From the NCBI GenBank assembly GCA_947487205.1, contig CANKVU010000009.1:89708-153707 (forward strand): 64,000 nucleotides of DNA, read 5' to 3'. Under the pieces are notes generated by a model. The model worked only from the letters and a program-made list of their open reading frames with translations, did not search any database and had not been told where the DNA came from. Origin of the DNA: an uncultured Paracoccaceae bacterium (GTDB lineage Bacteria > Pseudomonadota > Alphaproteobacteria > Rhodobacterales > Rhodobacteraceae). The position numbers and the translations under genes are program-made. Positions 1-8,970 of this stretch are shown here, piece after piece; position 1 is the first letter of the stretch; the number at the start of each line of letters is the position of its first letter.

Positions 1-1
1 C

Positions 2-199
2 GACACCCGGGTGCGTCCCGCGGTGGCCCAGGACGGCGGCGACATCACCTTTCACGGCTTCGAGCGAGGCGTCGTCTATCTCCACATGCAGGGCGCCTGC
101 GCGGGGTGCCCGTCCTCCACGCTGACGCTGAAGATGGGGATCGAGAACCTGCTGCGCCACTACATCCCCGAAGTGGTCGAGGTGCGGCCGGTTGCCTGA
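2..199 (+). CDS. NifU C-terminal domain protein (Fe-S scaffold/carrier), 3' part
   Basis: This is the C-terminal end of a gene that runs in from before the window. The reading frame is open from base 2. The visible residues carry the NifU-type motif [14 protein letters not shown], whose CxxC pair binds a transferable Fe-S cluster in NfuA/NifU family proteins, followed by the typical [12 protein letters not shown] tail. Its stop codon overlaps the TTG start of tsaB, so the two are probably co-transcribed. In Rhodobacterales the full-length protein is usually a NifU N-terminal/C-terminal fusion of about 185-190 residues. The family is clear; the exact member cannot be settled from this fragment. 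Confidence 0.85.
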   Translation, partial: DTRVRPAVAQDGGDITFHGFERGVVYLHMQGACAGCPSSTLTLKMGIENLLRHYIPEVVEVRPVA

Positions 200-815
200 C
201 GGCCCGGTCACGCTCGCCTTCGACACATCGGCCGCGCATTGCGCGGCCGCTTTGCTGTCGGGCGAGCGCACCTTGGGCGAGATGCGGGAGGAGATGGCGC
301 GCGGCCAGGCCGAACGCCTGATGCCGCTCCTGGCGGAGCTGTTGCAGGCGGCCGGGGCGGCGTGGGGGGACCTCGACCGGATCGGCGTGGGCATCGGCCC
401 GGGGAACTTCACCGGCATCCGGATCTCGGTCGCGGCGGCGCGGGGGCTCGCCATGGGCCGGGCGATCACGGCGATCGGCGTCACCAGCCTGGAGGCGCTG
501 TCGCTCGATGCCGCCGGGCCGGCCGTCGCCGGCGTCGATGCCCGCGGCGGACAGATCTACCTGTCGACGGGCGGCGACCCGGTGCTGGCCGGCCTCGACG
601 CCCTGCCGCCCCTGCCCGCCGGCGCGACCTGCATCGGGCACGAAGCCGGGGCGCTGGCACGGGCCTGCGGCGGCCGCACGGCGGAGCCCGCCTGGCCCCT
701 GGCCGTGGCCATCGGGCGCATCGCCGCGCGCCGCGCGCCCGGCGGCCGTCCGGCGCCGCTCTATGTGCGGGCGCCCGACGCGGCCCCCGCCCGGCCGGCC
801 CCCCCGGTGTCATGA
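192..815 (+). CDS. tsaB: tRNA threonylcarbamoyladenosine biosynthesis protein TsaB
   Basis: TsaB is the non-catalytic partner of TsaD in forming N6-threonylcarbamoyladenosine at position 37 of ANN-decoding tRNAs. The 207-residue product has the ASKHA-fold N-terminus ([15 protein letters not shown]) and the hallmark [21 protein letters not shown] around residues 65-85. The TTG start overlaps the stop of the NifU-domain gene. No better ATG or GTG precedes the conserved LAFDTS, which begins within ten residues of this start. The 3' end overlaps the next gene as ATGA. It is a little shorter than E. coli TsaB (231 residues), as is common in this order. The tsaB-rimI pairing is classical. Confidence 0.93.
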   Translation: MPDGPVTLAFDTSAAHCAAALLSGERTLGEMREEMARGQAERLMPLLAELLQAAGAAWGDLDRIGVGIGPGNFTGIRISVAAARGLAMGRAITAIGVTSLEALSLDAAGPAVAGVDARGGQIYLSTGGDPVLAGLDALPPLPAGATCIGHEAGALARACGGRTAEPAWPLAVAIGRIAARRAPGGRPAPLYVRAPDAAPARPAPPVS

Positions 816-1219
816 CCGATGCCGAGCGGGCCGCGATCCACAGGGCGGCGATGCACCTTCCCCGCGCCTGGACCGCCGCCGAATTCGCCGGCCTGCGTCG
901 CATGCCCGGCCTGATCGAGATCCCCGGGCAGCGGGGCTTCGCCATCGGCCGCCACGCCGCGGGCGAAGCGGAGCTTCTGACCATCGCCGTCCTTCCGGTC
1001 GCGCGGCGCCGCGGCCTGGGCGCGGGCCTGCTCGCCGCCTTCCACGAGGCGGCGCGCGAGGGTGGCGCGCGGACGGCCTTCCTCGAGGTGGCGCGGACGA
1101 ACGCGGCCGCGCGCGCGCTCTATGACCGGGCCGGCTACGCCGAGATCGGGTGCCGCCGCGGCTATTACGACGAGGTCCGTCCCGCCATCGACGCGATCGT
1201 GATGTCGCGCGCCCTCTGA
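812..1219 (+). CDS. rimI: GNAT-family N-acetyltransferase, RimI type
   Basis: A 135-residue GNAT acetyltransferase starting at an ATG that overlaps the tsaB stop (ATGA), which implies translational coupling. The acetyl-CoA binding loop is visible as VARRRGLGAGLLAA, followed by FLEVARTNAAARALYDRAGY, the beta-alpha C-terminal motif typical of RimI. RimI acetylates the N-terminus of ribosomal protein S18 in E. coli, and rimI next to tsaB is a widespread arrangement. The catalytic C-terminal tyrosine region (GYYDEVRPAIDAIVMSR) is present. Substrate assignment rests on family and context only. Confidence 0.85.
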   Translation: MTDAERAAIHRAAMHLPRAWTAAEFAGLRRMPGLIEIPGQRGFAIGRHAAGEAELLTIAVLPVARRRGLGAGLLAAFHEAAREGGARTAFLEVARTNAAARALYDRAGYAEIGCRRGYYDEVRPAIDAIVMSRAL

Positions 1220-1274
1220 CCGGGCGCCGGCGGTCCCGGCTGCGTGAGCGGGCGGGATTTCCGCCGCCCCGCCC

Positions 1275-1305
1275 TTGACCGGCCCCGGCGCCTTCGGCCT
1301 TATCT
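1275..1305 (+). promoter_or_regulatory. Candidate sigma70-type promoter of the nucleoside ABC operon
   Basis: TTGACC at 1275-1280 is followed about 18 bases later by CTTATC/TTATCT around 1299-1305, inside the gap between rimI and the BMP-family gene and about 70 bases before its start codon. The spacing is acceptable, but the -10 element is a weak match, so this is a candidate only. Confidence 0.3.
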
Positions 1306-1373
1306 GCCCATCGCGACGGGCGCCCCGGGACCGGGTGGAGCTCGCCCTGACATTCGAGGGAGACACCCACCTG

Positions 1374-2375
1374 ATGAACATCCTTGGCAGAATGATGCCG
1401 GCCCTCGCGCTCGCCGCGCTCCCGGCCGGTGCCGCGCTCGCCGAGCCCGGCCTGATCATCGATCTCGGCGGCAAGTTCGACAAATCCTTCAACGAGAGCG
1501 CCTATACCGGCGCCCAGCGCTGGGTGGAGGAGACCGGCGGCGACTACATGGAGACCGAGCTCGCCTCGGAGGCGCAGCGCGAGCAAACCATGCGCCGCCT
1601 GGCCGAGCGCGGCGCGAACCCGGTGGTCGTGCTTGGCTTCGCCAATGCCTCGACGCTCGAGGCGGTGGCGCCCGATTACCCCGAGACGACCTTCGTGATC
1701 GTCGATTCGGTGGTCGAGCACCCGAACGTGCAATCGATCATGTTCTCCGAGCACGAGGGCTCCTACCTCGTGGGCATGATGGCGGCGATGGCCTCGGACT
1801 CGAACACCGTGTCGTTCGTCGGGGGGATGGACGTGCCGCTGATCCGCAAGTTCGCCTGCGGCTATGCCCAAGGCGCCAAGGCCACCGACGAGGAGGTGGA
1901 GGTCCTCGTCAACATGACGGGCACCACGCCCGCGGCCTGGAACGACCCGGTGAAGGGCGGCGAGCTGACCCGCAGCCAGATCGGCCAGGGCTCCGACGTG
2001 GTGTTCGCGGCCGCGGGGGGAACGGGCGTTGGCGTCCTGCAGGCCGCCGCGGACGAGGGAATCCTGGCGATCGGCGTCGATTCCAACCAGAATTACCTGC
2101 ATCCGGGCACGATGCTGACCTCGATGGTCAAGCGGGTCGACAACGCCGTCTACGACGCCTTCGAGGCGGCCGAGGCCGGCAACCTGCAGACCGGCGTGCA
2201 GGTGAAGGACCTGGAGAACCAGGGCGTCGGCTATGCCATGGACCAGTTCAACGCCGACCTGGTGAGCGACGAGATGACCGAGGCGGTGGAGACCGCGAAG
2301 GATCGGATCATCGCCGGGGAGATCGAGGTCCACGATTACACCGAGGACGATAGCTGCCCCGCCATCGAGTTCTGA
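1374..2375 (+). CDS. BMP-family ABC transporter substrate-binding protein (purine nucleoside type)
   Basis: A periplasmic binding protein of 333 residues from the BMP/PnrA-like family, which binds nucleosides. The chosen ATG gives a signal peptide of about 21 residues ending ALAALPAGAALAEP and has a GAGGGAG-type ribosome site just upstream. Longer in-frame starts would precede the signal with non-hydrophobic sequence. Family hallmarks include GGKFDKSFNESAYTGAQRW near the mature N-terminus (mobile-ligand motif), SVVEHPNVQSIMFSEHEGSYLVG and GIDSNQN-like GVDSNQNYLHPG. It heads an operon with the ATPase, two permeases and purine nucleoside phosphorylase, so purine nucleosides are the likely ligand. 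Confidence 0.9.
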   Translation: MNILGRMMPALALAALPAGAALAEPGLIIDLGGKFDKSFNESAYTGAQRWVEETGGDYMETELASEAQREQTMRRLAERGANPVVVLGFANASTLEAVAPDYPETTFVIVDSVVEHPNVQSIMFSEHEGSYLVGMMAAMASDSNTVSFVGGMDVPLIRKFACGYAQGAKATDEEVEVLVNMTGTTPAAWNDPVKGGELTRSQIGQGSDVVFAAAGGTGVGVLQAAADEGILAIGVDSNQNYLHPGTMLTSMVKRVDNAVYDAFEAAEAGNLQTGVQVKDLENQGVGYAMDQFNADLVSDEMTEAVETAKDRIIAGEIEVHDYTEDDSCPAIEF

Positions 2376-2418
2376 TCCCGCGCCCGCGCGCGGGCCACCA
2401 CGCATAGCGGAGGGGCGC

Positions 2419-4005
2419 ATGTCGGCACCCGCCATCGAGCTGAGGGGGATCTCGAAATCGTTCGGGCCCGTCCGGGCGAACAGAGACATCTCGATCACCG
2501 TGAGACCGGGGACGATCCACGGCATCATCGGCGAGAACGGGGCGGGCAAGTCGACGCTGATGTCGATCCTCTACGGCTTCTACACCGCCGACGCGGGAGA
2601 GATCCGCATCCACGGCAACCGGGCCGAGATCCCCGACAGCCAGGCGGCGATCCGGGCCGGGATCGGCATGGTCTTCCAGCACTTCAAGCTGGTCCAGAAC
2701 TTCACCGTGCTGGAGAACATCGTGCTGGGCGCCGAGGGGGGGCGGTTCCTGTCCACCTCCCTCGAAAAGGCGCGCCGGCTCCTGAAGCGGTTGTCGGACG
2801 AATACGAACTGCACGTGAACCCCGACGCGCGGATCGAGGATCTGGGCGTCGGCATGCAGCAGCGGGTCGAGATCCTGAAGGCGCTCTATCGCCAGGCCGA
2901 CATCCTGATCCTCGACGAACCGACAGGCGTGCTGACCCCCAGCGAGGCCGATCACCTGTTCCGGATCCTCCAGGGATTGAAGCGCGAGGGCAAGACCGTC
3001 ATCCTGATCACCCACAAGCTGCGCGAGATCATGGATGTCACCGACACGGTGTCGGTCATGCGACGGGGCGAGATGACGGCGACGGTGGACACGGCCTCCA
3101 CCAGCGCGCCCGAACTGGCCGAGCTGATGGTCGGCCGCAAGGTGCTCCTGCGGGTCGACAAGGCACCGGCCAGGCCCGGGGACAAGGTGCTCGAGGTCGA
3201 CGACCTGCGGGTGGTGGACGGGGCCGGGGTGGAACGCCTGCGCGGCGTGTCGCTGTCGGTCCGGCGCGGCGAGATCCTGGGGCTGGCGGGCGTCGCCGGG
3301 AACGGCCAGTCGGACCTGCTGGAGGTGCTGGGCGGCATGCGCGCAGGCACCGGCCGCGTCACGGTGAACGGCACCGCCCTGGCGCTGTCGGGGTCGGGCT
3401 CGGATGCCCGGACCCGGCGGCGGCGGGGGATCGGCCACGTCCCCGAGGACCGCCAGCGGGAGGGGCTGGTCATGGATTTCCACGCCTGGGAGAACGTGGG
3501 CTTCGGCTATCACAACGATCGCCGCTATGCGCGCGGCCTCCTGATGGACAACGCCGCGCTGCGCGCCGATGCCGCCGCCAAGATCGCCAAGTTCGACATC
3601 CGCCCGGCCGATCCGTGGCAGACCGCCCGGAACTTCTCGGGCGGCAACCAGCAGAAGATCGTCATCGCCCGCGAGCTGGAACGGGAGCCGGATCTGCTGC
3701 TGGTGGGCCAGCCGACCCGCGGCGTCGATATCGGCGCCATCGAGTTCATCCACGAGCAGATCGTGGCGCTGCGCGACCAGGGCAAGGCGATCCTGCTCGT
3801 CTCGGTCGAACTGGACGAGATCATGGCGCTGTCGGACCGCATCGCGGTGATGTTCGACGGCCGCATCATGGGCGAGCGCCTGCCCGCGGAGACCGACGAG
3901 CGCGAACTGGGCCTGCTGATGGCCGGGATCGCCGATACCGGCCGCGACCATCCGGTCGGGGAGGTCGAGGCGAACCTGGCCGGAACCGCGGGGAAGCGGG
4001 AGTGA
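2419..4005 (+). CDS. Nucleoside ABC transporter ATP-binding protein (two NBDs)
   Basis: A 528-residue double ABC ATPase of the sugar/nucleoside type (related to YufO/RbsA). The first domain has an intact Walker A, GENGAGKST at residues 38-46, and Walker B ILILDEPTGVLT. The second domain has the degenerate GVAGNGQSDLLEVLGG nucleotide loop usual in this family, the signature FSGGNQQKIVIA, and the Walker B-like region VGQPTRGVDIGA. It energises uptake of the ligand bound by the upstream BMP protein. An AGCGGAGGGGCGC ribosome site precedes the ATG. Its stop overlaps the GTG start of a small coiled-coil protein that separates it from the permease genes. Confidence 0.92.
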   Translation: MSAPAIELRGISKSFGPVRANRDISITVRPGTIHGIIGENGAGKSTLMSILYGFYTADAGEIRIHGNRAEIPDSQAAIRAGIGMVFQHFKLVQNFTVLENIVLGAEGGRFLSTSLEKARRLLKRLSDEYELHVNPDARIEDLGVGMQQRVEILKALYRQADILILDEPTGVLTPSEADHLFRILQGLKREGKTVILITHKLREIMDVTDTVSVMRRGEMTATVDTASTSAPELAELMVGRKVLLRVDKAPARPGDKVLEVDDLRVVDGAGVERLRGVSLSVRRGEILGLAGVAGNGQSDLLEVLGGMRAGTGRVTVNGTALALSGSGSDARTRRRRGIGHVPEDRQREGLVMDFHAWENVGFGYHNDRRYARGLLMDNAALRADAAAKIAKFDIRPADPWQTARNFSGGNQQKIVIARELEREPDLLLVGQPTRGVDIGAIEFIHEQIVALRDQGKAILLVSVELDEIMALSDRIAVMFDGRIMGERLPAETDERELGLLMAGIADTGRDHPVGEVEANLAGTAGKRE

Positions 4006-4295
4006 GCGACGCACAAGACAGCTTCGAACGCAGAATCGCGGATCTCGAGACGCGAATGACGCATGTCGAGGATGCGATCCGCCACTTGGACCGCAGGACG
4101 CGGACGACATACGAGTTTCGGCCGACCGGTCCCCGCCCCGCACAGAAGAAAGCCGAAGAGACGTGGGAGCGGCGCATCGACCGGTTGACGGAATTGACCG
4201 GCCTGCCCACCGATCCGCTCCTGATGCTGTTCTCCGTCTTACTGGGAATCGCCATCGGGCTGGTGGCATTCGCGATTCTCGCCCTGCTCCCGTGA
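4002..4295 (+). CDS. Small coiled-coil, single-TM protein inside the nucleoside ABC operon
   Basis: A 97-residue protein that I do not recognise. It starts at GTG overlapping the stop of the ABC ATPase gene. Residues 5-30 (SFERRIADLETRMTHVEDAIRHL) form a strong heptad pattern, the middle is basic, and the last 25 residues are one hydrophobic helix (LLMLFSVLLGIAIGLVAFAILALLP). The predicted topology is a cytoplasmic coiled coil anchored by a C-terminal membrane segment. Its tight coupling to the ATPase start/stop suggests real expression with the transporter. ABC operons of this family normally lack such a gene. A role in transporter assembly or regulation is conceivable but unproven. Confidence 0.7.
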   Translation: MSDAQDSFERRIADLETRMTHVEDAIRHLDRRTRTTYEFRPTGPRPAQKKAEETWERRIDRLTELTGLPTDPLLMLFSVLLGIAIGLVAFAILALLP

Positions 4296-4329
4296 CCACA
4301 CCGCCCCCGAACCCCGGAGATTGAGCCCC

Positions 4330-5436
4330 GTGCAGAAACTCCCCCGCTGGGCCGACATCGTCCTGATCCCGGCGATCAACCTGGTCCTGGCGCTCGTCGT
4401 CTCGGGCATCGTCGTGACCTTCATCGGGCAGGACCCGTTCGCGGCGCTGCGGATCATGGTCAACGGGGCGGTGGGCTCGACATACGGCTGGGGCTATACG
4501 CTCTATTACGCGACGAACTTCGTGTTCACCGGGCTCGCCGTCGCGGTCGCCTTCCATGCCAAGCTGTTCAACATCGGCGGCGAGGGGCAGGCGCAGCTCG
4601 GCTCGCTCGGGGTGGCGCTGGTCTGCCTTGCCCTGCCCTGGCCGCATTGGAGCCTCGCGCTGCTTGCCGCGATCCTGGGCGGCGCCGTCTTCGGCGCCGC
4701 CTGGGCGGCGATCCCGGCCTACCTGCAGGCCAAGCGCGGCAGCCACATCGTGATCACGACGATCATGTTCAACTTCATCGCCTCGGCGCTCCTGGTCTAT
4801 CTGCTGGTCGACACGCTCAAGGCGCCCGGCATGGCGCCCGAGACGGCGCGCTTCCCCGAGGGCGCGCACCTGCCCACGGCCGGCGACATCCTGGCGCTGG
4901 TCGGCATCCCGTTCTCGCGCACGCCGCTCAACGTGTCCTTCGTCGTGGGGCTGATCGCGTGCTGGCTGGTCTGGCTCTTGCTGTGGCGGACGCGGCTCGG
5001 CTACGAGATCCGGGCCTTCGGGCAATCCGAGCCGGCCGCGCGCTATGCCGGCATCTCTCCGGTTCGGATCACCATGCTCGCCATGGTGATCTCGGGCGCG
5101 CTGGCCGGGCTGATGGCCGTCAACGCCGTGATGGGGGAGCAGGAGCGGCTTTTGCAGGACAATGTCCTCGGGGCGGGGTTCGTCGGCATCGCCGTGGCGC
5201 TGATGGGGCGGTCGCATCCCGTGGGCGTGCTGATCGCCGCGATCCTGTTCGGGGCGCTCTACCAGGGGGGGGCCGAGCTCGAATTCGAGACCTCGGTGCC
5301 GCGCGAGATGGTGGTGGTGATCCAGGCGCTCGTGATCCTGTTCACCGGCGCGCTCGACGGCATGGTGCGGTCGCCGCTGGAGCGTGCCTTCCTGCGCTAC
5401 AACCGCAAGCCCGTGTCGCACGCCCCCGCGGAGTGA
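4330..5436 (+). CDS. Nucleoside ABC transporter permease (first subunit)
   Basis: A 368-residue integral membrane permease of the BPD_transp_2 family with about nine to ten hydrophobic helices. The GTG at 4330 is preferred because GGAGA at 4316-4320 then lies at normal ribosome-site spacing; an in-frame TTG at 4321 would place it too close. Family features include FNIGGEGQAQLGSLG near residue 80 and the EAA-like cytoplasmic loop around RLGYEIRAFGQSEPAARYAGI. It forms the heterodimeric channel with the next gene product. Confidence 0.9.
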   Translation: MQKLPRWADIVLIPAINLVLALVVSGIVVTFIGQDPFAALRIMVNGAVGSTYGWGYTLYYATNFVFTGLAVAVAFHAKLFNIGGEGQAQLGSLGVALVCLALPWPHWSLALLAAILGGAVFGAAWAAIPAYLQAKRGSHIVITTIMFNFIASALLVYLLVDTLKAPGMAPETARFPEGAHLPTAGDILALVGIPFSRTPLNVSFVVGLIACWLVWLLLWRTRLGYEIRAFGQSEPAARYAGISPVRITMLAMVISGALAGLMAVNAVMGEQERLLQDNVLGAGFVGIAVALMGRSHPVGVLIAAILFGALYQGGAELEFETSVPREMVVVIQALVILFTGALDGMVRSPLERAFLRYNRKPVSHAPAE

Positions 5437-5440
5437 GCCG

Positions 5441-6406
5441 ATGATCTTCCCCGACGCGATCCAGATCGCCGATTCCACCATTCGCCTCGCGACGCCGCTG
5501 CTGCTGGCCTGCCTGGCCGGCCTCTTCTCGGAGCGCTCGGGCGTGTTCGACATCGGGCTCGAGGGCAAGATGCTGGTCGCGGCGTTCTTCTCGGCCGCCG
5601 TCGCCGCGGTGACCGGGTCGGTCTGGCTGGGCCTCGGCGCGGGCGTCGCCGCCGCGATGGCCTTCGCGCTGATCCACGCGGTCGCCTCCATCACCTTCAG
5701 GGGCGATCAGCTGATTTCGGGGGTGGCGATCAATTTCCTGGCCGCCGGCATGACCGTCCTCATCGCGCAGGACTGGTTCGAGCAGGGCTCGCGCACCCCC
5801 GCCCTGACCGGCGCGGCGCGCTTCGCGCCCATCCGGCTTCCCGGCGCGGATGCGCTGTCGGAGGTGCCCCTGATCGGGCCCTTCTATGCCGATGTCCTGT
5901 CGGGGCACACGATCCTCGTCTATGCGGGGCTGCTGGCCGTTCCGGCGACATGGTACATCCTGTTCCGGACCCGCTTCGGCCTGCGCCTCCGCGCGGTCGG
6001 AGAAAACCCCGCCGCGGTGGATACCGCCGGCATCTCGGTCGCGCGGCTGCGGTTCTCGGCGGTGCTGATCTGCGGGCTCCTCTGCGGGCTGGCGGGGGCC
6101 TATCTCGCCACCGGCCTCGCGGCGGGCTTCACCAAGGACATGACCGCGGGGCGCGGGTTCATCGCGCTGGCGGCGCTCATCTTCGCCAAGTGGCGGCCCT
6201 GGTACGCGCTCGGCTCGTGCCTGCTCTTCGGGTTTCTGCAGGCGGTGTCGAACCGCTATTCCACGATCGACCTGGGGCTGTTCGAGATCCCGAACGCCTT
6301 CGTCCTGGCGCTGCCCTATATCCTGACCGTGGTCATCCTGGCGGGTTTCGTCGGGCGGGCCGTGCCGCCGCGCGCGGGCGGCGAACCCTATGTGAAGGAA
6401 CGCTGA
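5441..6406 (+). CDS. Nucleoside ABC transporter permease (second subunit)
   Basis: A 321-residue permease of the same family as the preceding one, starting four bases after that gene's stop codon. It has the diagnostic FDIGLEGKMLVAAFFSA segment near the N-terminus, the loop RFGLRLRAVGENPAAVDTAGISV, and a C-terminal membrane helix ending in a short basic tail. The two permeases pair in the inner membrane beneath the BMP-family binding protein. It is followed after four bases by the phosphorylase gene, completing an uptake-plus-salvage operon. Confidence 0.9.
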   Translation: MIFPDAIQIADSTIRLATPLLLACLAGLFSERSGVFDIGLEGKMLVAAFFSAAVAAVTGSVWLGLGAGVAAAMAFALIHAVASITFRGDQLISGVAINFLAAGMTVLIAQDWFEQGSRTPALTGAARFAPIRLPGADALSEVPLIGPFYADVLSGHTILVYAGLLAVPATWYILFRTRFGLRLRAVGENPAAVDTAGISVARLRFSAVLICGLLCGLAGAYLATGLAAGFTKDMTAGRGFIALAALIFAKWRPWYALGSCLLFGFLQAVSNRYSTIDLGLFEIPNAFVLALPYILTVVILAGFVGRAVPPRAGGEPYVKER

Positions 6407-6410
6407 GCCG

Positions 6411-7214
6411 ATGGACCGCACCGCTTCGGACCTCGTCCGCTTCGTCCAGGACCGCGCCGGGGGCGATCCGGTCCGCGTCGGGCTGATCCTCGGCTCGGGG
6501 CTCGGACACCTGGCGGAGGCCGTGGACGGCATCCCGATCGGCTACGAGCAGCTGCCGGGATTTCCGCAGGCCGGCGTCTCGGGGCATTCCCCGCGCCTGA
6601 CGGTGGGGCAGATCGGCGGGGTGCGGGTGGCGGTCCTGGGCGGGCGGGCGCATTACTACGAACGGGGCGACGCCGCGGCCATGCGCCTGCCGCTGGAGGT
6701 GGTGAAGGGCCTCGGGGCGGAGAGCCTGATCGTGACCAACGCGGCCGGCTCCCTCGACCCCGCCATGCCGACCGGGTCGGTCATGGCGATCCGCGACCAC
6801 ATCAACTTCTCGGGGATGAACCCGCTGATCGGCGAACCCTCGGAGGCCCGCTTCGTGCCGATGACCGACGCCTACGACGCCGGGCTGCGCGCGGCGCTGC
6901 TGACCGCCGCGCAGAGCACGGGGACGCCCTGCCACGAAGGCGTCTATGCCTGGTATTCGGGCCCGTCCTTCGAGACCCCGGCCGAGATCCGGGCGATCCG
7001 GACGCTGGGCGCCGACGCGGTGGGCATGTCGACCGTGCCCGAGATCATCCTGGCGCGGTTCCTGGGGCTCCGCGCCGCGGCGCTGTCGGCCATCACCAAC
7101 ATGGCGGCGGGGCTGTCGGACGAATCGCTCGGTCACGAGCATACCAAGCGGATGGCCCCGCTGGGCGCCGCCAAGATCGAGACCATCCTGCGCGCCGCGC
7201 TGCCGGGGATCTGA
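6411..7214 (+). CDS. punA: Purine-nucleoside phosphorylase
   Basis: This 267-residue protein belongs to the trimeric PNP/MTAP family, which cleaves purine nucleosides with phosphate to the free base and ribose-1-phosphate. Phosphate-binding motifs are visible: GLILGSGLGHL (residues 24-34), GVSGHSPRL with the conserved histidine, and GGRAHYYERGD. The base/ribose site is seen in VTNAAGSL, with Glu in YSGPSFETPAEI and the Asn-containing ITNMAAGLS. Its position directly after two nucleoside permeases fits intracellular breakdown of imported inosine/guanosine-type nucleosides. The gene closes the operon. Confidence 0.93.
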   Translation: MDRTASDLVRFVQDRAGGDPVRVGLILGSGLGHLAEAVDGIPIGYEQLPGFPQAGVSGHSPRLTVGQIGGVRVAVLGGRAHYYERGDAAAMRLPLEVVKGLGAESLIVTNAAGSLDPAMPTGSVMAIRDHINFSGMNPLIGEPSEARFVPMTDAYDAGLRAALLTAAQSTGTPCHEGVYAWYSGPSFETPAEIRAIRTLGADAVGMSTVPEIILARFLGLRAAALSAITNMAAGLSDESLGHEHTKRMAPLGAAKIETILRAALPGI

Positions 7215-7309
7215 GATCGCGGCGGGTTTTCCATCCACGGGCGTTGCCGGGCGACCGACCCGCCCTGCATACTGAGACCGACCGCTGGACCGACGGGGAC
7301 AAACACACC

Positions 7310-8221
7310 GTGCAGATCTACCTTCCGATCGCCGAAGTCTCGGTCAACGCGTTCCTCCTGCTGGGGCTCGGCGGATTGGTCGGCATCCTGTCGGGCATGT
7401 TCGGCGTGGGCGGCGGGTTCCTGATCACGCCGCTTTTGTTCTTCGTCGGCATTCCGCCGGCCGTGGCGGTGGCGACCTCGGCGAACCAGATCGTCGCCTC
7501 GTCGATCTCGGCGGTGCTGGCCCATCTGCGGCGCCGGACGGTGGATATCCGCATGGGGATCGTCCTGCTGGCCGGCGGGCTCGTCGGCGCGGCGATCGGG
7601 GTCTGGGTGTTCAACATCCTGCGCGAGATGGGGCAGGTCGATCTGCTGGTCCGCTTGAGCTACGTGCTGTTTCTCGGCGTCATCGGGGGGCTGATGTTCG
7701 TCGAGAGCGTGAACGCGCTTCTCAATTCGCGGTCGGGCAAGGTGCCGAAGCGGCGGCGGCACAACTGGATCCACGCCCTGCCGATGAAGATGAAGTTCCG
7801 CACCTCGGGGCTCTACATCTCGGTGATCCCGCCGGTGCTGGTGGGCGTTTTCGTGGGCGTGCTCGCGGCGGTCATGGGCGTGGGCGGCGGCTTCGTCATG
7901 GTGCCGGCGATGATCTATCTCCTCGGCATGCCGACCAAGGTGGTCGTGGGCACGTCGCTTCTGCAGATCATCTTCGTCACCGCCTTCACCACCCTTCTGC
8001 ACGCGACGACGAACTATACCGTGGATCTGCTGCTCGCGGTCCTGCTGATCGTCGGCGGCGTCATCGGCGCCCAGATCGGCACCCGGATGGGGGGCGTGCT
8101 GCGGGCCGAGCAGCTGCGCGTCCTGCTGGCCGCCCTGGTCCTGCTGGTCTGCGGCAAGCTCGCCCTCGACCTGCTGCTGCGCCCCTCCGAACTCTTCTCC
8201 GTCGCGGGCGCCGGGCAATGA
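7310..8221 (+). CDS. TauE/SafE-family sulfite/organosulfonate exporter
   Basis: A 303-residue polytopic membrane protein with the two TauE repeats: GILSGMFGVGGGFLITPLL near the N-terminus and AAVMGVGGGFVMVPAMIYLLG in the second half. The GTG at 7310 follows a GGGGA-type ribosome site and precedes a short N-terminus before the first helix; a more upstream start adds only hydrophilic residues. Such proteins move sulfite or related anions out of the cell. It overlaps the next gene by ATGA. TauE plus TIGR02186 is a recurrent pair in alphaproteobacteria. Confidence 0.88.
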   Translation: MQIYLPIAEVSVNAFLLLGLGGLVGILSGMFGVGGGFLITPLLFFVGIPPAVAVATSANQIVASSISAVLAHLRRRTVDIRMGIVLLAGGLVGAAIGVWVFNILREMGQVDLLVRLSYVLFLGVIGGLMFVESVNALLNSRSGKVPKRRRHNWIHALPMKMKFRTSGLYISVIPPVLVGVFVGVLAAVMGVGGGFVMVPAMIYLLGMPTKVVVGTSLLQIIFVTAFTTLLHATTNYTVDLLLAVLLIVGGVIGAQIGTRMGGVLRAEQLRVLLAALVLLVCGKLALDLLLRPSELFSVAGAGQ

Positions 8222-8970
8222 GACGGGCCGCGCTCGTCCTGATCCTGCTGCTCGGCCCGCTGCCCGCGATGGCCGAAGAGCTCGTCACCGGGCTCAGCCG
8301 CAACCGCGTGTCGATCTCGGCCAATTTCGAGGGCTCCGAGATCCTGATCTTCGGCGCGGTGAAGCGCGAGAGCCCGATCGAACCCGGCCCCACCGGCATC
8401 ATCGTCACCGTGGAGGGGCCGAAGGTTCCGCTGACCATCCGGCGCAAGGACCGGGTGGGCCCGATCTGGATCAACGACGCCGCGATGGAGGTGGACGCCG
8501 CGCCGAGCTTCTACGCCGTCAACACGTCGGGGCCGTTCGACGAGATCCTCAACCACGTCGACGACCTTCGTCAGGCCATCACGGTGCATCGGGCGATCCG
8601 CGCGGTGGGCGTGGTCGAGACGGTCCCCGATCCGAGCGCCTTCACCGAGGCGCTGGTGCGGATCCGCGGCCGCGCAGACCTCTACCAGACCAATATCGGC
8701 GCCGTCACCGTGCGGGAGGACACTCTGTTCGACACCTCGGTCAGCCTGCCGGCGAACCTGGTGGAGGGGATCTACACCGCCCGCATCTTCCTCACCCGCG
8801 AGGGGACGGTGATCTCCTCCGCGTCCTCGGCGATCAACGTGCAGAAGGTCGGGCTGGAACGGTTCCTCTACAACCTCGCGCACGAGGACCCGCTGGTCTA
8901 CGGGGTGATGTCGCTCGCCATCGCCATCGCCGCCGGGTGGGGGGCCTCGGCCGTCTTCCGCTACTTCTGA
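8218..8970 (+). CDS. TIGR02186-family membrane-anchored periplasmic protein
   Basis: A 250-residue protein starting inside the stop of the TauE gene. It has a cleavable signal (LVLILLLGPLPAMAEE), a periplasmic beta-rich domain beginning ELVTGLSRNRVSISANFEGSEI, and a C-terminal transmembrane helix (VMSLAIAIAAGWGASAVFRYF). This is the TIGR02186 family, of unknown biochemical function, found next to TauE exporters. Coupled translation suggests it forms a complex with the exporter. Its 3' end overlaps the convergent helicase gene by 10 bases. Confidence 0.85.
   Translation: MRRAALVLILLLGPLPAMAEELVTGLSRNRVSISANFEGSEILIFGAVKRESPIEPGPTGIIVTVEGPKVPLTIRRKDRVGPIWINDAAMEVDAAPSFYAVNTSGPFDEILNHVDDLRQAITVHRAIRAVGVVETVPDPSAFTEALVRIRGRADLYQTNIGAVTVREDTLFDTSVSLPANLVEGIYTARIFLTREGTVISSASSAINVQKVGLERFLYNLAHEDPLVYGVMSLAIAIAAGWGASAVFRYF

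Noticed and set aside
1219..1374. Riboswitch (purine-type) upstream of the nucleoside importer operon
   Set aside because: The short GC-rich leader does not show the three-way junction elements of the purine aptamer.
2308..5694. A very long open frame on the minus strand (over 1100 codons) opposite the nucleoside transporter genes
   Set aside because: It lies antisense to well-conserved ABC transporter genes and its translation is Arg/His/Asp-rich low-complexity sequence, typical of shadow frames in GC-rich DNA.
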